Assembly: GCA_964007475.1 (NCBI GenBank)
Contig: OZ023274.1
Location: 23,518,043-23,582,042, forward strand
Length of the DNA stretch: 64,000 nt
Source of the DNA: Hybos culiciformis
Taxonomy: Eukaryota > Arthropoda > Insecta > Diptera > Hybotidae
Direction of reading: 5' to 3'
The notes under the pieces were generated by a model that did no database searches, had not been told where the DNA came from, and saw only the letters and a list, made by a program, of their open reading frames with translations. Positions 13,747 through 25,355 of the stretch are shown one piece after another. How positions within the stretch are numbered: position 1 is the first letter of the stretch; each line of letters opens with the position of its first letter. A program made the position numbers and the translations under genes.

Positions 13747-14087
13747 CAGCGGTCGGCAAACTTTTTTGGTCGTGGGTAAAATTAGCCTAAGATGAGATTT
13801 TTTTAAACTTATAGTGGGTCAGTGGCAATTTTATATGAAAGCAATTTAAAAAAAATAGTTAAATCAAAAGTTAATTTATTTATTATCTAAGACTTACAAA
13901 AACAATTGCTTGGAAAACTTTCTATTTTATATGCAATTGTTGTAAACAAAAAATTTTTATATGCAATTGTTGTAAGCAAAAACTATATTCATTGATTTGG
14001 GAACTACTTCAAAATTTTGAAGCGGGTAACATGAAATGATGCTTTGGGTCACCCCGTGACCCACGGGTCATAGTTTGCCGACCGCTG
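13747..14087. mobile_element. hAT-type MITE with 8-bp target duplication
   Basis: A 341-bp element with perfect 16-bp inverted ends, CAGCGGTCGGCAAACT and AGTTTGCCGACCGCTG. The exact 8-bp duplication CTCTATAC flanks it (13739-13746 and 14088-14095). Subterminal GTGGGT/GGGTCA motifs recur inside. No coding capacity. Two near-identical copies of TTTATATGCAATTGTTGTAA lie in tandem at about 13926-13976. Confidence 0.93.
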
Positions 14088-14942
14088 CTCTATACAAAAC
14101 TGATTCTATAGTTCGAAAGACTTTCTATAAGTTAATGACGTGAGAAGTTATAAATATTCTTGACCTTTACATCCTTACTATTAAGTCTTAAGAAATCGGC
14201 TTTTATCGTAGGGAAATTTTATCGGGGCAACAATGTAAAATTAAGCACACTAAAAACTGATTTAAAATTTAATAAGAAATCTTTTTTATTTCATGAAAAT
14301 TATTAATTATTATTAATTCAACAGCAAACTTATTAGTTATCAAGCCATGCACTACTATATCACTGCTCGAGTACACTCAAGTCACGTAACTTTCTAATCT
14401 TAATCAGTACGATACTACTCAAGTCAAGACACCACATACTGAATATCACACTTAATGTAAGTAGAAAGAGGAAAAACTATTTTATATTAGCTGCGTTTTT
14501 TTTTTTTTTTTTTTTAATTAAATATTGAAAAATAATTAAAGAAGCACATAATAATTTAAATATAAATAGAGCTTCTTTAAATAAATAAAAATTATAATAA
14601 TAGTAGTAATAATGAATAGAAAAACACATAAAACTGTTAAAAAAAAAAAAATTGTGAATTATTTAAATATTGAAAGCCCTGCGGTCTACTACAAAGCTAT
14701 ATAAATACAAAACATTTTGGACAGAAATGTAACTGAATAAATAATAATAAGAGGAAAAAATTTATTTTAATGATGAATGGATACCTTTGCGTGGGTCATT
14801 AAAGTATTGTCAGCATGAATTAAATAACAATATAATAGTTTTTTTTTTTTTTGTATTTTTTCCTCATTTAAGTTTCTTTTGAAAGTTTTTTTGTTACTAC
14901 TATTTTGTTATTTTTCTTTCATATACTTTTGCATTTAATAAT

Positions 14943-15414
14943 AGAACTGAGGTTGGCAAACTGTGAGTTGCGACTCTTTTGTACTCGCGCGACATAGATT
15001 CAAATTTTTATTTATAGGCGGTTTTAGATCATTTTCTTCTTGAGGAATTGAACGAAATAAAATTTCATGATTTCACTTTGAAATGATCAGAACCGCATCT
15101 TCAATCAAATTTTACAAACAAGAGGAAACATTTTTTTTTATTGCAGGCCTGAAAATGATAAACAATCTTCTGCCCATTCAAAAACTAATCTAGTCGAGCT
15201 TACAGCAAAAAAAATCACAATTTTGATAGCGCTATTATACTGAAAAATTCGGACTTTTAAAACTTATCAATCTGACTTATTTATTCTTTGTAAATTACTT
15301 TTCATTTAAAAAATTCTGGAATAGTTACAAAAAAAATTAAAAACTTAATTTTTCAATATCCTGGTTAAAAAATTAAGAACTTAAATGCGCTTTGATTATT
15401 GAAAAGATTGCTGA
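14943..15414. mobile_element. Probable decayed hAT-type MITE
   Basis: The left end ACTGAGGTTGGCAAACT and the right end, on the other strand, CAGTAGTCAGCAATCT look like diverged inverted ends of the CAG-GGTCGGCAAACT type. The subterminal sequence GAGTTGCGACTC supports an element. No clean target duplication is visible. Confidence 0.4.
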
Positions 15415-17982
15415 CTACTGGATAATAAATTACAATTGATATTTCTTTTGGATTTTATATTTTTATTTATTTTTTAGATTATTTTTTTTTTCCTTCTTTT
15501 TCGTAATAATAATAATGTGTACAATTGTACATTTTTATCATGTAAACTTTGAAGACCATTTATTTGACAGTAGATTTCATTAAGGGATCTATTTATTTAT
15601 AATTTAGTTATATGCATAAGAAAATTTTCTTTATCAAAAGCGAAAAACATTTTTTTTTATTAAGTTAAGAATAATGTTATGAAGTTCTTCACATTTAATT
15701 TGATGTCTTTATTTTGGATTCAATGTGTGTATAAAAATTAAAAAAATTTACTACCTTCTTAAATTTTTTTGGTAATTATTTTTTTTTTAATTTTATATTT
15801 TTTATTGTAATAATGTTGAAGATATGAGGATATTATATACTTATTTTATTAGAATTTGGAAATAAAAAATTTCGTGTTTTCTTTGTTTATTTGATATGTT
15901 GGAAATAGTAAAAGATGGCATTTGAAAAGGAAAGTATACGATGCTTTTGAATATACGCTCGTTGTCGAAAATTTAATTTCCTTCTTGTTTGATTGTAGTC
16001 ACTGTTCAGTAACAGCTGACATGTCTATTAAACATTTTTTTTATACATTTTATTAATGTTCAAACCAAATAATGAATTATTTTCTTATTTTGCCTATAGT
16101 GTTCAATGACTTGTATTTGACACGTCAATAATATTACAATTGGAGTTTATTTTAAATTATTTCACAAAGACACAATAATTGAATGTTATATTAATTACGG
16201 ATAGAATTTAAAAACATGCAAATTCTTTTATTTTATTTATTTGAAATTGCAATAAAGATTTGCTTTAACTATAACTAAGGGTTGAAAAACCAATAAGATA
16301 AAGTTGAAGTGTCTGTTCCATTAAAAACTTCAATAATTCAAAATTTTATTTAAAATAAGTGAAGTGAAAACCATCATAAAATATTAAAACATGAAAACAT
16401 GACGTGAAAAATAAAAACCATAATAACATAATTCTACAAAATGTTTTGTGTTTCTGTATATTTTTCAATTTGTTTTCTGATAACCACTGAAAACACAAAA
16501 ACTATTCTAAAATTTTTGCATTAAAACCTTTTACAAATAATTGTTGAAACTTAATTTGATTTCGTTTATATTTCTTTGGAAATTTATTCGAATTCAGGGA
16601 AATTACATAAAAAACTGAAATAGAAACAATAAAGGTAATTAAATTGAAACTAATACCTTCATTGATGACATATCAAATAAACATATAAACGCTATTACTG
16701 AGAAAAAAATTATGATGATAAAAACCCCATTTTCATCTGAATCTGAATGAGTGTAGGGCTTGACCTTAATTAAAATTGGTTTTAGGAAGGCAACATTTTT
16801 TATGTACATAAATTTGATAATAATCAACAATTTTATAACAGTGACCTACAATTTATTAGCTTTGTATAACTTTTACCTTGACCTTTTTCTTTCTGATGGA
16901 GGAAGAGAATGTTAATCATTTCTAATCGGTGGGGGAGAGAATGGTTTGAAAAGCAACTTAAAGAGGATTTAATTTAATTATACAAGAAGGGTTTAATACA
17001 ATCACAATAATGTTTTTAGATAACCACAAGAAAAGTTTAATTCCAAGAGGAGCTTGAACTAACTTTTTTACCAACGGAAATACAATACAAAAATAAAAGC
17101 ATTAAGTATAATCAGAAAATTTTTAAAATTAAAAAACAAAAAAAATAATAAAAATAAAATACATAAAAATTTTGAAATATAAATAATAAAAAAAAACTTT
17201 TTTTTTATTCTCTCTAATATTTTATTCAATTTAAATGAAATTGAACAAAAAATAAAATAAATAAATCAGTAAAAAATAAAAAAAAAAAAAAGGAGAAAAC
17301 AAAAAATTTATTTTAGAACTTTTGAAAGATAACAAAATGACTTCAAATAAATTTATTTTGATTACATTTGAAACTTTTTAGAAAAGTCGTTTTTGCACCT
17401 TAATTTCAAAAAAAAAAAAATAAAATATGAAATTGGGAAAATACGAAGAAAGTAAAAAAAAAAAAAAACCAGCAGTAAATTTTACATAAATTTCAATATT
17501 TGTTTCCCATTCAAGGAGTACGAATTGAATGTTAAAACTTTGTTTTTTTTTTTTAACTTGGGAAAGTTGGGAAAATAAATTAAAAAAGTTTTTTTTTTTT
17601 TATTATTCGTGTTTTTATCATAAGAAAAAAGGAAAATGTAATTTAATATCATTTTAACTTTTGACAAAAAACATAATATATTTACGAATATTTTAATATA
17701 ATTTTCGAAAATAATATTATTATCAGAAAATACAAAAAAAAAAAAGAAAATTATAAGAAAAATTTAATCAAATTAAAAAGTATAACATATGATAATGTGA
17801 ATATATGGTGTCTTTAAAATATTTTCGTTTCTTATTTTTTTCCCTTTTTTTTTCGTGCTCCACTGTAGTGTGTATAGTATGTATGTATAGAATAATATTT
17901 TGAAGGGAAATCTTTGTTCGGAGTAAAGGATAATTTTCAGTATGTTTTTTTCAGCACATTTTTTTTCCAATTAGTTTTTATC
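15415..17982. other. Gene-free AT-rich DNA
   Basis: Frames on the minus strand at 16639-16830, 17482-17667 and 17773-17970 are low-complexity and match no family I know. Long A and T runs occur around 17100-17600. Confidence 0.7.
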
Positions 17983-18574
17983 TTAAGAAACCTCTAAAAG
18001 TTTTGGTCCATACAAGAGAACATACGCACAATGACAGTACCCACCTCCTAATAAACGAAGAATATCCTCGCTAGAAACTGGGGCTACAACATCATCATCG
18101 AATTTTATCCAAACATCAGTTTTTTTGTTTAACCCAGGCTAGGTAATGCCCAGATGAAGAGGATCGACCTTTATGAGTTAACACAGCTTGAAGGGTATAA
18201 TAGCCTGAATTATTAGATCCAACTTCATCTTCGAACCAGAAAGACATGTAACTTTTTTCTTCATTAGTGATATTGGTATTTACGTTTTTAGATTTCTCAT
18301 CGTCAGTTCTTGATTTTTCAATTTTGGCATCTTCGAATACTTTGAATTTGGTACGCATTGGTTAATCTCTTTCAAATACATCTAAGTCCATTGGAAATTT
18401 TATGTCCTTGACAACTTTGGCGTTGATACCTTCTTTTCCATTGTATTGGAATCGTACGAACTGGACAGTTAAATAACTTGGTAAGCGACTTATCAGCGAC
18501 GTTTTAGCATAAAGAGCATCACGTCCTAAGAAGTCTGATTTCTTTGTTAATGTTTGAATCATTTTCGATTTTAA
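17983..18574 (-). pseudogene. USP14 retropseudogene, 5'-truncated
   Basis: The minus strand encodes the C-terminal part of USP14, the proteasome-bound deubiquitinase of the USP family. Recognisable blocks in order are YAKTSLISRLPSYLTVQFVR, then KVVKDIKFP, then GSNNSGYYTLQAVLTHKGR, then SSSSGHY with the catalytic-box histidine. After a frameshift come WIKFDDD and LLGGG, then AYVLLYGPK. The N-terminal ubiquitin-like domain and catalytic cysteine region are missing. Defects: a TAA near 18362-18364 with roughly ten family-conserved codons missing beside it, and a one-base shift in the A run near 18116-18125 (KQKN then stop; the family reading resumes in another frame). There are no introns, homology starts abruptly at about 18574, and an A8 run follows the stop. 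These point to a processed, 5'-truncated retrocopy. Confidence 0.9.
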
Positions 18575-18996
18575 ATATATAATTAAATATATAATTTTCG
18601 ATAATAGATATATAACTTAAAACTTATATGTACAGTTGTATCCATATGAATTTCACACTGGAGACTTAACTGAGTTTCTTTTGGGATAAAGGGTCCTAAA
18701 CTAAGTTTCTTTTAAGCGAATTTACTTTCAGTGAGGCGCCTTGTTTTAGTTTTGACTTGAACTTTTTTTTTCTAATTCGGATATAATTGTTGGTGATGGT
18801 ACAGAATTCTTAATAAAATCCAACTAATGTTCCAATGTTCCAAAATCTTTTCAAAATAATATTTAATTTTAATTTTCATAAAATTTTTCTTGATGAATAA
18901 AATTTACATAGATGCAAAAATTTAATTTGTTTTTTTTTTTTATTTTTTTTTTTACATTTTTTTTGTTATTTTTTTAGAATTTTAGAATTTATCTTA

Positions 18997-19066
18997 TGAT
19001 CTGAATTCGAACCATCTTCTTTAGCATTGCAATCCGTCGCTCTTCAGCGCAGCTAAGGTATTAAAA
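18997..19066 (-). repeat. tRNA-Cys-like SINE/pseudogene fragment
   Basis: On the minus strand, TTAGCTGCGCTGAAG (A-box-like), GGATTGCAATGCTAAAG (anticodon-loop-like, GCA) and GGTTCGAATTC (B box) lie in tRNA order. It matches the tRNA-like sequence at 43524-43592 closely, including the AATACC start and the CATAAG after the B box. The acceptor stem cannot pair, so it is a dispersed repeat and not a working tRNA gene. Confidence 0.65.
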
Positions 19067-19199
19067 TTGTTGATAGTACGTATTCTCAATATTGTTCCAA
19101 TATTTTTTTAATTTAAAACTGTACTAGAACTTTACTTACACAATTTTCCAGATAACTAACTCGTATTACAGGTATTTACATTATTATTATTTAAAAAAA

Positions 19200-19302
19200 A
19201 AAAAATACGAACACTTAAATCAAGTGGACAACTAAAAATTTCACATAAATTCTAGCCCGAGGTGGGAATGAAATCCAGAACCTATAGCACGCCGTAAGAA
19301 AA
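19200..19302 (-). mobile_element. SINE-like repeat, copy 1
   Basis: The minus strand carries TTCCCACCTCGGGCTAGAAT, then a tail with CACTTGATTTAAGTGTTCG. The same order (CACCTCGGACTGGAATTTGT, then CTTGAATTAAGTGTTGTG) occurs at 21146-21285, and a related form at 62831-62968. In those copies a tRNA-like head with a B box precedes this body. Here the head is poorly kept. Confidence 0.6.
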
Positions 19303-19377
19303 TGGTATTATGAATTATTATTGATACATTTTGATTTTGCTGCAATTTTTTTTAATTAAATGTATATGTATATGGGA

Positions 19378-19640
19378 TTATGTTGGTACAGACCTGTATT
19401 TTGTTTCTAAGATTTCCAGAATGTGTTTTGGAAGAGCTTGATCGGTTCCAAATAGTACAAAATCGTTTAAGGTTCTCAATATTGGAAAATTGTTTGATAA
19501 AGTTTGGAACAGGTCTTCTGCAGAAAAACTCATTCGTACATTCGGAACGTGGTACATGTTTACCAAACCTTGTCAGTCAAATCGAACAATTGAATGAATT
19601 TACCAAGATTAAGTATATTTTCCTCAGCAAAGAAAATTGG
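19378..19640 (-). pseudogene. Coding-like remnant, family uncertain
   Basis: The minus-strand frame 19378-19566 has a balanced, protein-like composition, with MYHVPNVRMSF, LFQTLSNNFPILRTLNDFVL and ALPKHILEILETKY. A neighbouring frame at higher coordinates continues upstream with NILNLGKFIQLFDLTD, implying a frameshift near 19565. The pattern FDLT...LRTLND...G...LPKHILE is faintly like the middle of adenylate-forming (4CL/luciferase-like) enzymes, but conserved motifs are not clear and I do not assign a function. It could also be an isolated exon: AATACAG|GTCTGT near its end resembles a splice donor. Confidence 0.3.
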
Positions 19641-20040
19641 CTACACTTTTTTTTAGCGAGTTATTATATATTTAAATAATAATTGCAACTATTTGAGCCC
19701 ATATTGCTAGAAAATAACACAGTTTAGTTATAATATAACTTATTCATCATCGAGTGTTTTTTTCAGTGCACGTTTTATTTCCCAGCCTATAAATGATTGA
19801 TTTTAGGGTAATTTCGAAATTAATGTTTTATTTAGTGGTTTGAGTACACTAAACGGTAAAAATTTTTTAATTTCCAATCCCCATTCGATTTATATTTGTT
19901 TTAATTTTATTCTTAAATTCTCTATCTCTCAGTTCTGTTAATTTTTGTTGACAGAAAAATATTTAACTATGATATTCTTGGAAAATTAAAATTAAAATTA
20001 AAATATGCATATTACATAACCTAACCTCGCTCTGAGATAA

Positions 20041-20140
20041 TGTGGTTTTATGTCTTTCCAATATTTTTTGATTTCCCAGAACTTTGAAAATGTAGTTTTA
20101 TGTCTTTCCAATATTTTTCGATTTCCCAGAACTTTGTATA
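20041..20140 (+). repeat. 50-bp tandem duplication
   Basis: Two consecutive 50-bp units begin TGTGGTTTTATGTCTTTCC (20041) and TGTAGTTTTATGTCTTTCC (20091). They differ at only a few positions. Confidence 0.9.
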
Positions 20141-21145
20141 TTAACAAAAAAAAAAATTTATTTTTATTAGTTTCTTAGAACAGAATTTTCATCATTTTTA
20201 AATACGTGTACTTGTCATATAAATTTGTTAAAAAAAAAAAAACAAAAGTTAAGAGAAAATCTTTTAAAATTTTAATATAATTTTTATTATAATAATTTAA
20301 TTTTTAACAAAAAGACAATTTCACTTTATCATTTTTCAGAAATTATAAAAGAACATTTTCATTCTAAGATCATACATTTTATGCGCTCTACTACAATATA
20401 TATACATAAATGTAATGTTTAACATAAAATGATTTAAGAACTTAAGGGAAAATTTAATTTCATAGTTAAGAATGTTATAAGGAAATTAACAATTTTATTT
20501 ATATAAACTTAACATATTGGAAAGGTGGTGTATATGATGGCGTATAATGAAGTGTTTTTTTTTTTTTAAGGAAATGATAACGATAAAAAAATTTTTTAAA
20601 TTAAAAAAAAATTATGAAAAGCTAAAAATTTTATATTTTCATAGACAATATTATAATGTTCATTAAAAATAAGTTCTTTACAAAGTAAATATAATTTATA
20701 ATGAAAAGGGTGTAATTTTATTCATTTTAAAGGAATAAATGTTGGAAATAGTAGAATAAAAGTTTGTTCTGATATAATACTTTGGTAAAAGTTTCATACA
20801 CCATGTATTGGGGTTTTTTTTCAACTGAGTATGTATATCTACAATTCTACATAATGTGACATTAAGAGCCTTATCGACTGAAAGGAAAATAATTTTCTGC
20901 TTAAGTTGAAAATTGAATAGGGAAAATTATTTTAATATATCATACACTTGAGAATTTTGATAGCAACGTCGAATTATAACATATTCCCTGGAAGAAGTTT
21001 AGCTCAAAAACTATATGTGCTCAAAATTTTTCACTAATGTGTGCAGTATTTTAGTTATTCTGTAGTATCTTAATAGAACTTTGGCTAAATAAATACAAAT
21101 AATAAGAGAATTTACATATATTATATAAATATTATATCGACCATC

Positions 21146-21285
21146 ATGTTGCAGTGGTATTGCTATTAACCTACGACATGTTTGGTCGTGGGTTCAATTC
21201 TCACCTCGGACTGGAATTTGTGTTAATTCTCTCAATTTGTCAACTTGAATTAAGTGTTGTGTTGTTTTTATATAACATAACAAAA
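21146..21285 (+). mobile_element. SINE-like repeat, copy 2 (best head)
   Basis: A tRNA-like head has the A-box region TGTTGCAGTGGTATTGC, a stem-loop ACGAC-ATGTTTG-GTCGT and the B box GGTTCAATTCT at 21191. The body CACCTCGGACTGGAATTTGT and the tail CTTGAATTAAGTGTTGTG follow. Together with 19200-19302 and 62831-62968 this defines a dispersed tRNA-derived SINE family. The A and B boxes are expected to act as an internal RNA polymerase III promoter. Confidence 0.7.
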
Positions 21286-21577
21286 AATTAAAAATACAAG
21301 AATTCTCACAAAAAATTAAACTATTCTCATCGTTGTGATTGATTGACATTGTGACTATTTGTTTTGAATAGAAAAACGAGGTCTCCAGAATTTTATTTTG
21401 TTCTAGTTCCACATTAGACATATTTAAGTTATTTGTTAGAAATAAAACGGTAATACTATTAAATAATTTCAAAGCAAACACCCCAATAGTTCTTATGTCT
21501 TAAGTCCGTATTATAATTCACAATTGACCTTTGATGACTTACTATGTATATTGCCAAAACCAACAGAAATCATATTA

Positions 21578-21997
21578 AAAATATTAAATCATAAAAAATA
21601 CATTTTATAAAAAACAACGTTTTTCTTGCGCACTAAAAAGTATAAAATAATTTTACTATGAGTTTCATTTTGGTAACAGACTTCATAACTTTTCTCCGGC
21701 TCATTCAGAGGATTGTGGACACACATACTTGAAACTTATTACAGTCTATAACTAGAAACGTGGGGCGCATTTTTGAGGTAATACTGTAAATGTGTTGTAA
21801 AAATGTGCCCCACGTTTCTAGTTATAGACTGTTGTAATCAGTTTCAAGTATGTGTGTCCACAATCCTCTGAATGAGCAGGAGAAAAGTTATAAAGTCTGT
21901 TACCAAAATGAAACTCATAGTAAAATTATTTAATACTTTTTAGTGCGCAAGAAAAACGTTGTTTTTTATAAAATGTATTTTTTATGATTTAATATTT
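21578..21997. repeat. Long foldback hairpin, ~197-bp arms
   Basis: The left arm (about 21578-21774) and right arm (about 21799-21997) are inverted copies separated by about 24 nt. By eye they differ at about six substitutions plus one 3-nt indel. The centre of each arm carries the AACTAGAAACGTGGGGC block. A transcript through it would form a very long double strand. The 120-bp tandem array at 22085-22520 lies next to it. I see no clear target duplication or transposase. Confidence 0.95.
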
Positions 21998-22084
21998 ATT
22001 TTCTACTTTTTAGTTTTGAAGCTGAAACAAAGCAGAATTTTTCTTATAAAATTTGATTGTCAAAATTACGAATTTTTGTGTGTT

Positions 22085-22520
22085 TAATCATGTCCTCTTT
22101 GTAGGTACAAAATTTGAATAAAATCGGACGAAGTTTTGAAGTCCTCTCCAAGGAAGGTAGAGGAGGCCAATAAATTTTTTGTTACAAAATTTGTGTGTTT
22201 AATCATTTTTTCTTTTTATGTACCGAATTTGAATAAAATCGTATTTTTGAAGTAAGTCCTCCCCATAGGACGACGCTGGGTAGGAGGCCAATAAATGTTT
22301 TGTTACGAAATTTGTGTGTTGAATATGTCCTTTTTTTATGTACCAAATTTGAAAGAAATCGGACGAACTTTTGAAGTACTTCCCAAGGAAGGTCGCTGGG
22401 TAGGAGGCCAATAAATTTTTTGTTACGAAATTCGTGTGTTCAATCATTTCTTCTTTTTATTTACTAAATTTGAATGAAATCGGACAAACTTTTGGTTATG
22501 AAAATTTGATTGCAAAATTT
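22085..22520 (-). repeat. ~120-bp tandem repeats, Helentron-associated family
   Basis: Four diverged units of roughly 110-125 bp carry, on the minus strand, CGTCCGATTTCATTCAAATT, then TTTATTGGCCTCCTACCCAG. The same unit is tandemly repeated at 34405-34830 on the plus strand inside a Helentron-like element. At the right edge, GTCTGTTTGTCTGCCCGAG resembles that element's 5' region, so this is probably a second, reverse-oriented and truncated copy. Confidence 0.8.
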
Positions 22521-22559
22521 CTCGGGCAGACAAACAGACGAAAAACTTTTCAAATCACG

Positions 22560-24790
22560 ATTAAAGTGGTAGAATATTGTATTGTCATCGGTTGATAAAA
22601 ACGTTGTAATAATAATAATAATAGTAAAAATAAAAAAATAAAATATAATGTATCTTCAATTTTGTGAATTTTCTTTTTAATTTCAATCATTTTTTGATAG
22701 CTATAATTTTTTTTTTTTTTTTTAACATCAAACATTAATTAGAAATAATATTTTGACAGAATTATAATTATTTATATAAGAATGAATTAATTTCAGATAA
22801 AGAAAGCTTCTAATATGAAAACCAAAAAAAAAAATAAAAGCCGCGATCTTATAGCTAATAACAAAAAAGAAAAAAAAAACCAAGGTATAAATTTCACTTG
22901 TTACTTAAAAAGTAAAAAAAAAAAAAAAAAAATTTTTGACGCATGAAAAAATATCTAAATTATTCCCACAAATGAAGTCGAAACAAAAAAAAAATGTGAA
23001 AAATTAAGGCGTTTACCAACTTCCTGCTTAGTCACATTTGGTTAATTTTTTTCAAATTTAGGGAAAATATACATTTTTTTTCACTATATTAATATGTTTA
23101 ATTCAATTTTTTTTTTTTTTATTATCGAATTTATTAGTTAAAAGATGACCACCAACAAGAATAAAATTCTAAATTAAATATATTATTATTTATTTTTGTG
23201 TATTAAAAAAAAAAAATTGGTTAAAAACCTATAACATATAAGAAAAATTATAACTACTAGTTACCCGCCTTTTTTTTTATTTATTTTGAAAATTTATATA
23301 GTATAAACATATGTAGGTTTATAATTCATTTTGAAAAAAATTTGTATTATATAGATATAGTGTGCGCATAATATTCTTAAAAAGAGTGTGTTATGTTCGG
23401 AAAAATGTCTAATTTTTTAATTTTGTTGAGTTTTGTTGAAGAAATATTTATTTTTATTCTTATGTCATATATATTAAAATGATACTTTATAATGGAAGAT
23501 TTTAAACGTTTTTTTTTTTTAATAAATTGTAACAGAAAAAAGATATTTTGAATTCAACTACTGTACTATTGCAAATTAAGTTTTAGGATCTGACTACTAA
23601 TTTCCGCACATACTATATACGAAAAATCATCACAACAAAAATTGCTAGCAAATTAATTTCATCTCAATTGGTATTAAGGGTGTGCCCAAAAGCAAAATAA
23701 AAGTATCTATTTTCTCCTTTTTCTTAACATGTCATTTTAAAAAAAAAATTCTGAAACACGAGTTTAATGTTTCAGCAAAGTTTATATAAAATCACGAGAA
23801 AAAAAAATAAGAGCAGATCAAAGATATACCCTTTCAATCTATCTTGAACTTTGTTTTCACACAAATTTCCTATTTCTATAATCATTTATTTATCAATTTA
23901 TCGTATGTAAAAAAAAAAAATTATCCTGAAACAAAGAAAAGAGATTCCTGGAAAATGATTTCATATAAATTTCTAAAAAATATGAATTCGATTTCCAATG
24001 TCAAAATCAGTCTCAGAAAATTAATTAAAAAGAGGTTTGAAAACAGTTCCCAGAATAAAATTTATAGAAAAATTTATGTTCATAGAATTCTGAGAATCCC
24101 CTTATGAAATCTAGTCTTTTTTGTTAGGAAATTTATTTCCTTTTTTGTTGAAATTTTTTTTTTTGCATCCTGTTCGAAAAACTCTTTTTCTGGGAAAATC
24201 TTAGAAATTTTTACAGAATTTCCACGAAATGATAAGTAAAAAGCTTGAAATGAAATTATAATTGTAATCTCGTTTCAATTTAAAAATTAAATAATTTTCC
24301 ATTAAACCTTATTATAGATTTTTTTCATACATACTGCACATTATTTATAAATTTTAATCCCAATTTGAAGTATATTAAATCCAGTTAAAAATAAATTCTT
24401 CCATATAATAAAACCTCTGTTCATTTTACGGGCAAAAACAAAAAAAAAGGAATAAAAAGTAATAAGTTTTTTTTTTCGGTGTATTTACAATTGACATTAA
24501 TATTTTTTTTGCTGTTGTTGTATAGTTAAAACAGAGGATTAATTTTTTTTCAATGAACATACTCATTTTATGATCTGAATTTCATAAAATAAGCTGCGGT
24601 TTTCTGAATTTTTTATTTATTAACGAAAAAAAAAAACAACTTTTTCTGTTTTTTAATAAATATCCAAATTAATACCGAATGTATACGTAAGATTATGAAT
24701 CATTTCTAAATGTAATCAAGTTCGCTTAAACATAAATTTTCTGTTAAAAATTATCACTAAATAACCAATTACCTAAGAAATCCTAGTTTT
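22560..24790. other. Gene-free AT-rich DNA
   Basis: Long A and T runs and an AAT-type tract near 22608-22625. The plus frame 23844-24107 is lysine-, isoleucine- and asparagine-rich and matches nothing I recognise. Confidence 0.7.
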
Positions 24791-24798
24791 GTACAACA

Positions 24799-25114
24799 CA
24801 GTGACGTAACTACAAATATTGCGCCCACCAACCCCACAATTTAAAAAAAGGAACCAAAAACTTTTGTTTTACTTTTTAATTTTTTATAAAAAAATAACTC
24901 TTCAGTTTTCACCTATTATTCTAATTATCATATAACTGGCGACTCGTCAACGCCGTTTTGCATGAACATTAAACTACTTTTTAAGTCGTCTTTATAGGGT
25001 GTCTATTTTCGGCTGTCATGAATTTTGTTGGTAAAATTCTGACAAACGGTGCGCCCTTTAACTTCGTGCGCCCGCAGCATTTGCTGCGTTCGCCTACCAG
25101 TAGTTACAACACTG
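24799..25114. mobile_element. hAT-type MITE with 8-bp target duplication
   Basis: A 316-bp element. The left end CAGTGACGTAACTAC and the right end, on the other strand, CAGTGTTGTAACTAC match at 13 of 15 positions. The exact 8-bp duplication GTACAACA flanks it (24791-24798 and 25115-25122). Subterminal TGCGCCC occurs near both ends. No transposase. Confidence 0.9.
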
Positions 25115-25306
25115 GTACAACAAAGTTTGTTATTCAGTTATTATTGATTTAGAGCTTAAGGTTATTAAGTGAAGAAGATTCCTAGTTAGTTCTGTTGAAT
25201 TTTTTACTTTTTACCTTTAAAAAATCAGAGAAATAAAGACTAATGCAAATTAATAAAATAACTATTTTGTTATAAATATAATCAAGAAATATTAATTTTA
25301 TTGAAA

Positions 25307-25308
<2 letters not shown>

Positions 25309-25353
<45 letters not shown>
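25309..25353. repeat. (TA)n microsatellite
   Basis: About 45 bp of alternating TA. Confidence 0.95.

Positions 25354-25355
<2 letters not shown>

Noticed and set aside
22085..22520. CRISPR-like regular repeats
   Set aside because: Units are long, diverged and contiguous with no unique spacers, in a eukaryotic transposon context.
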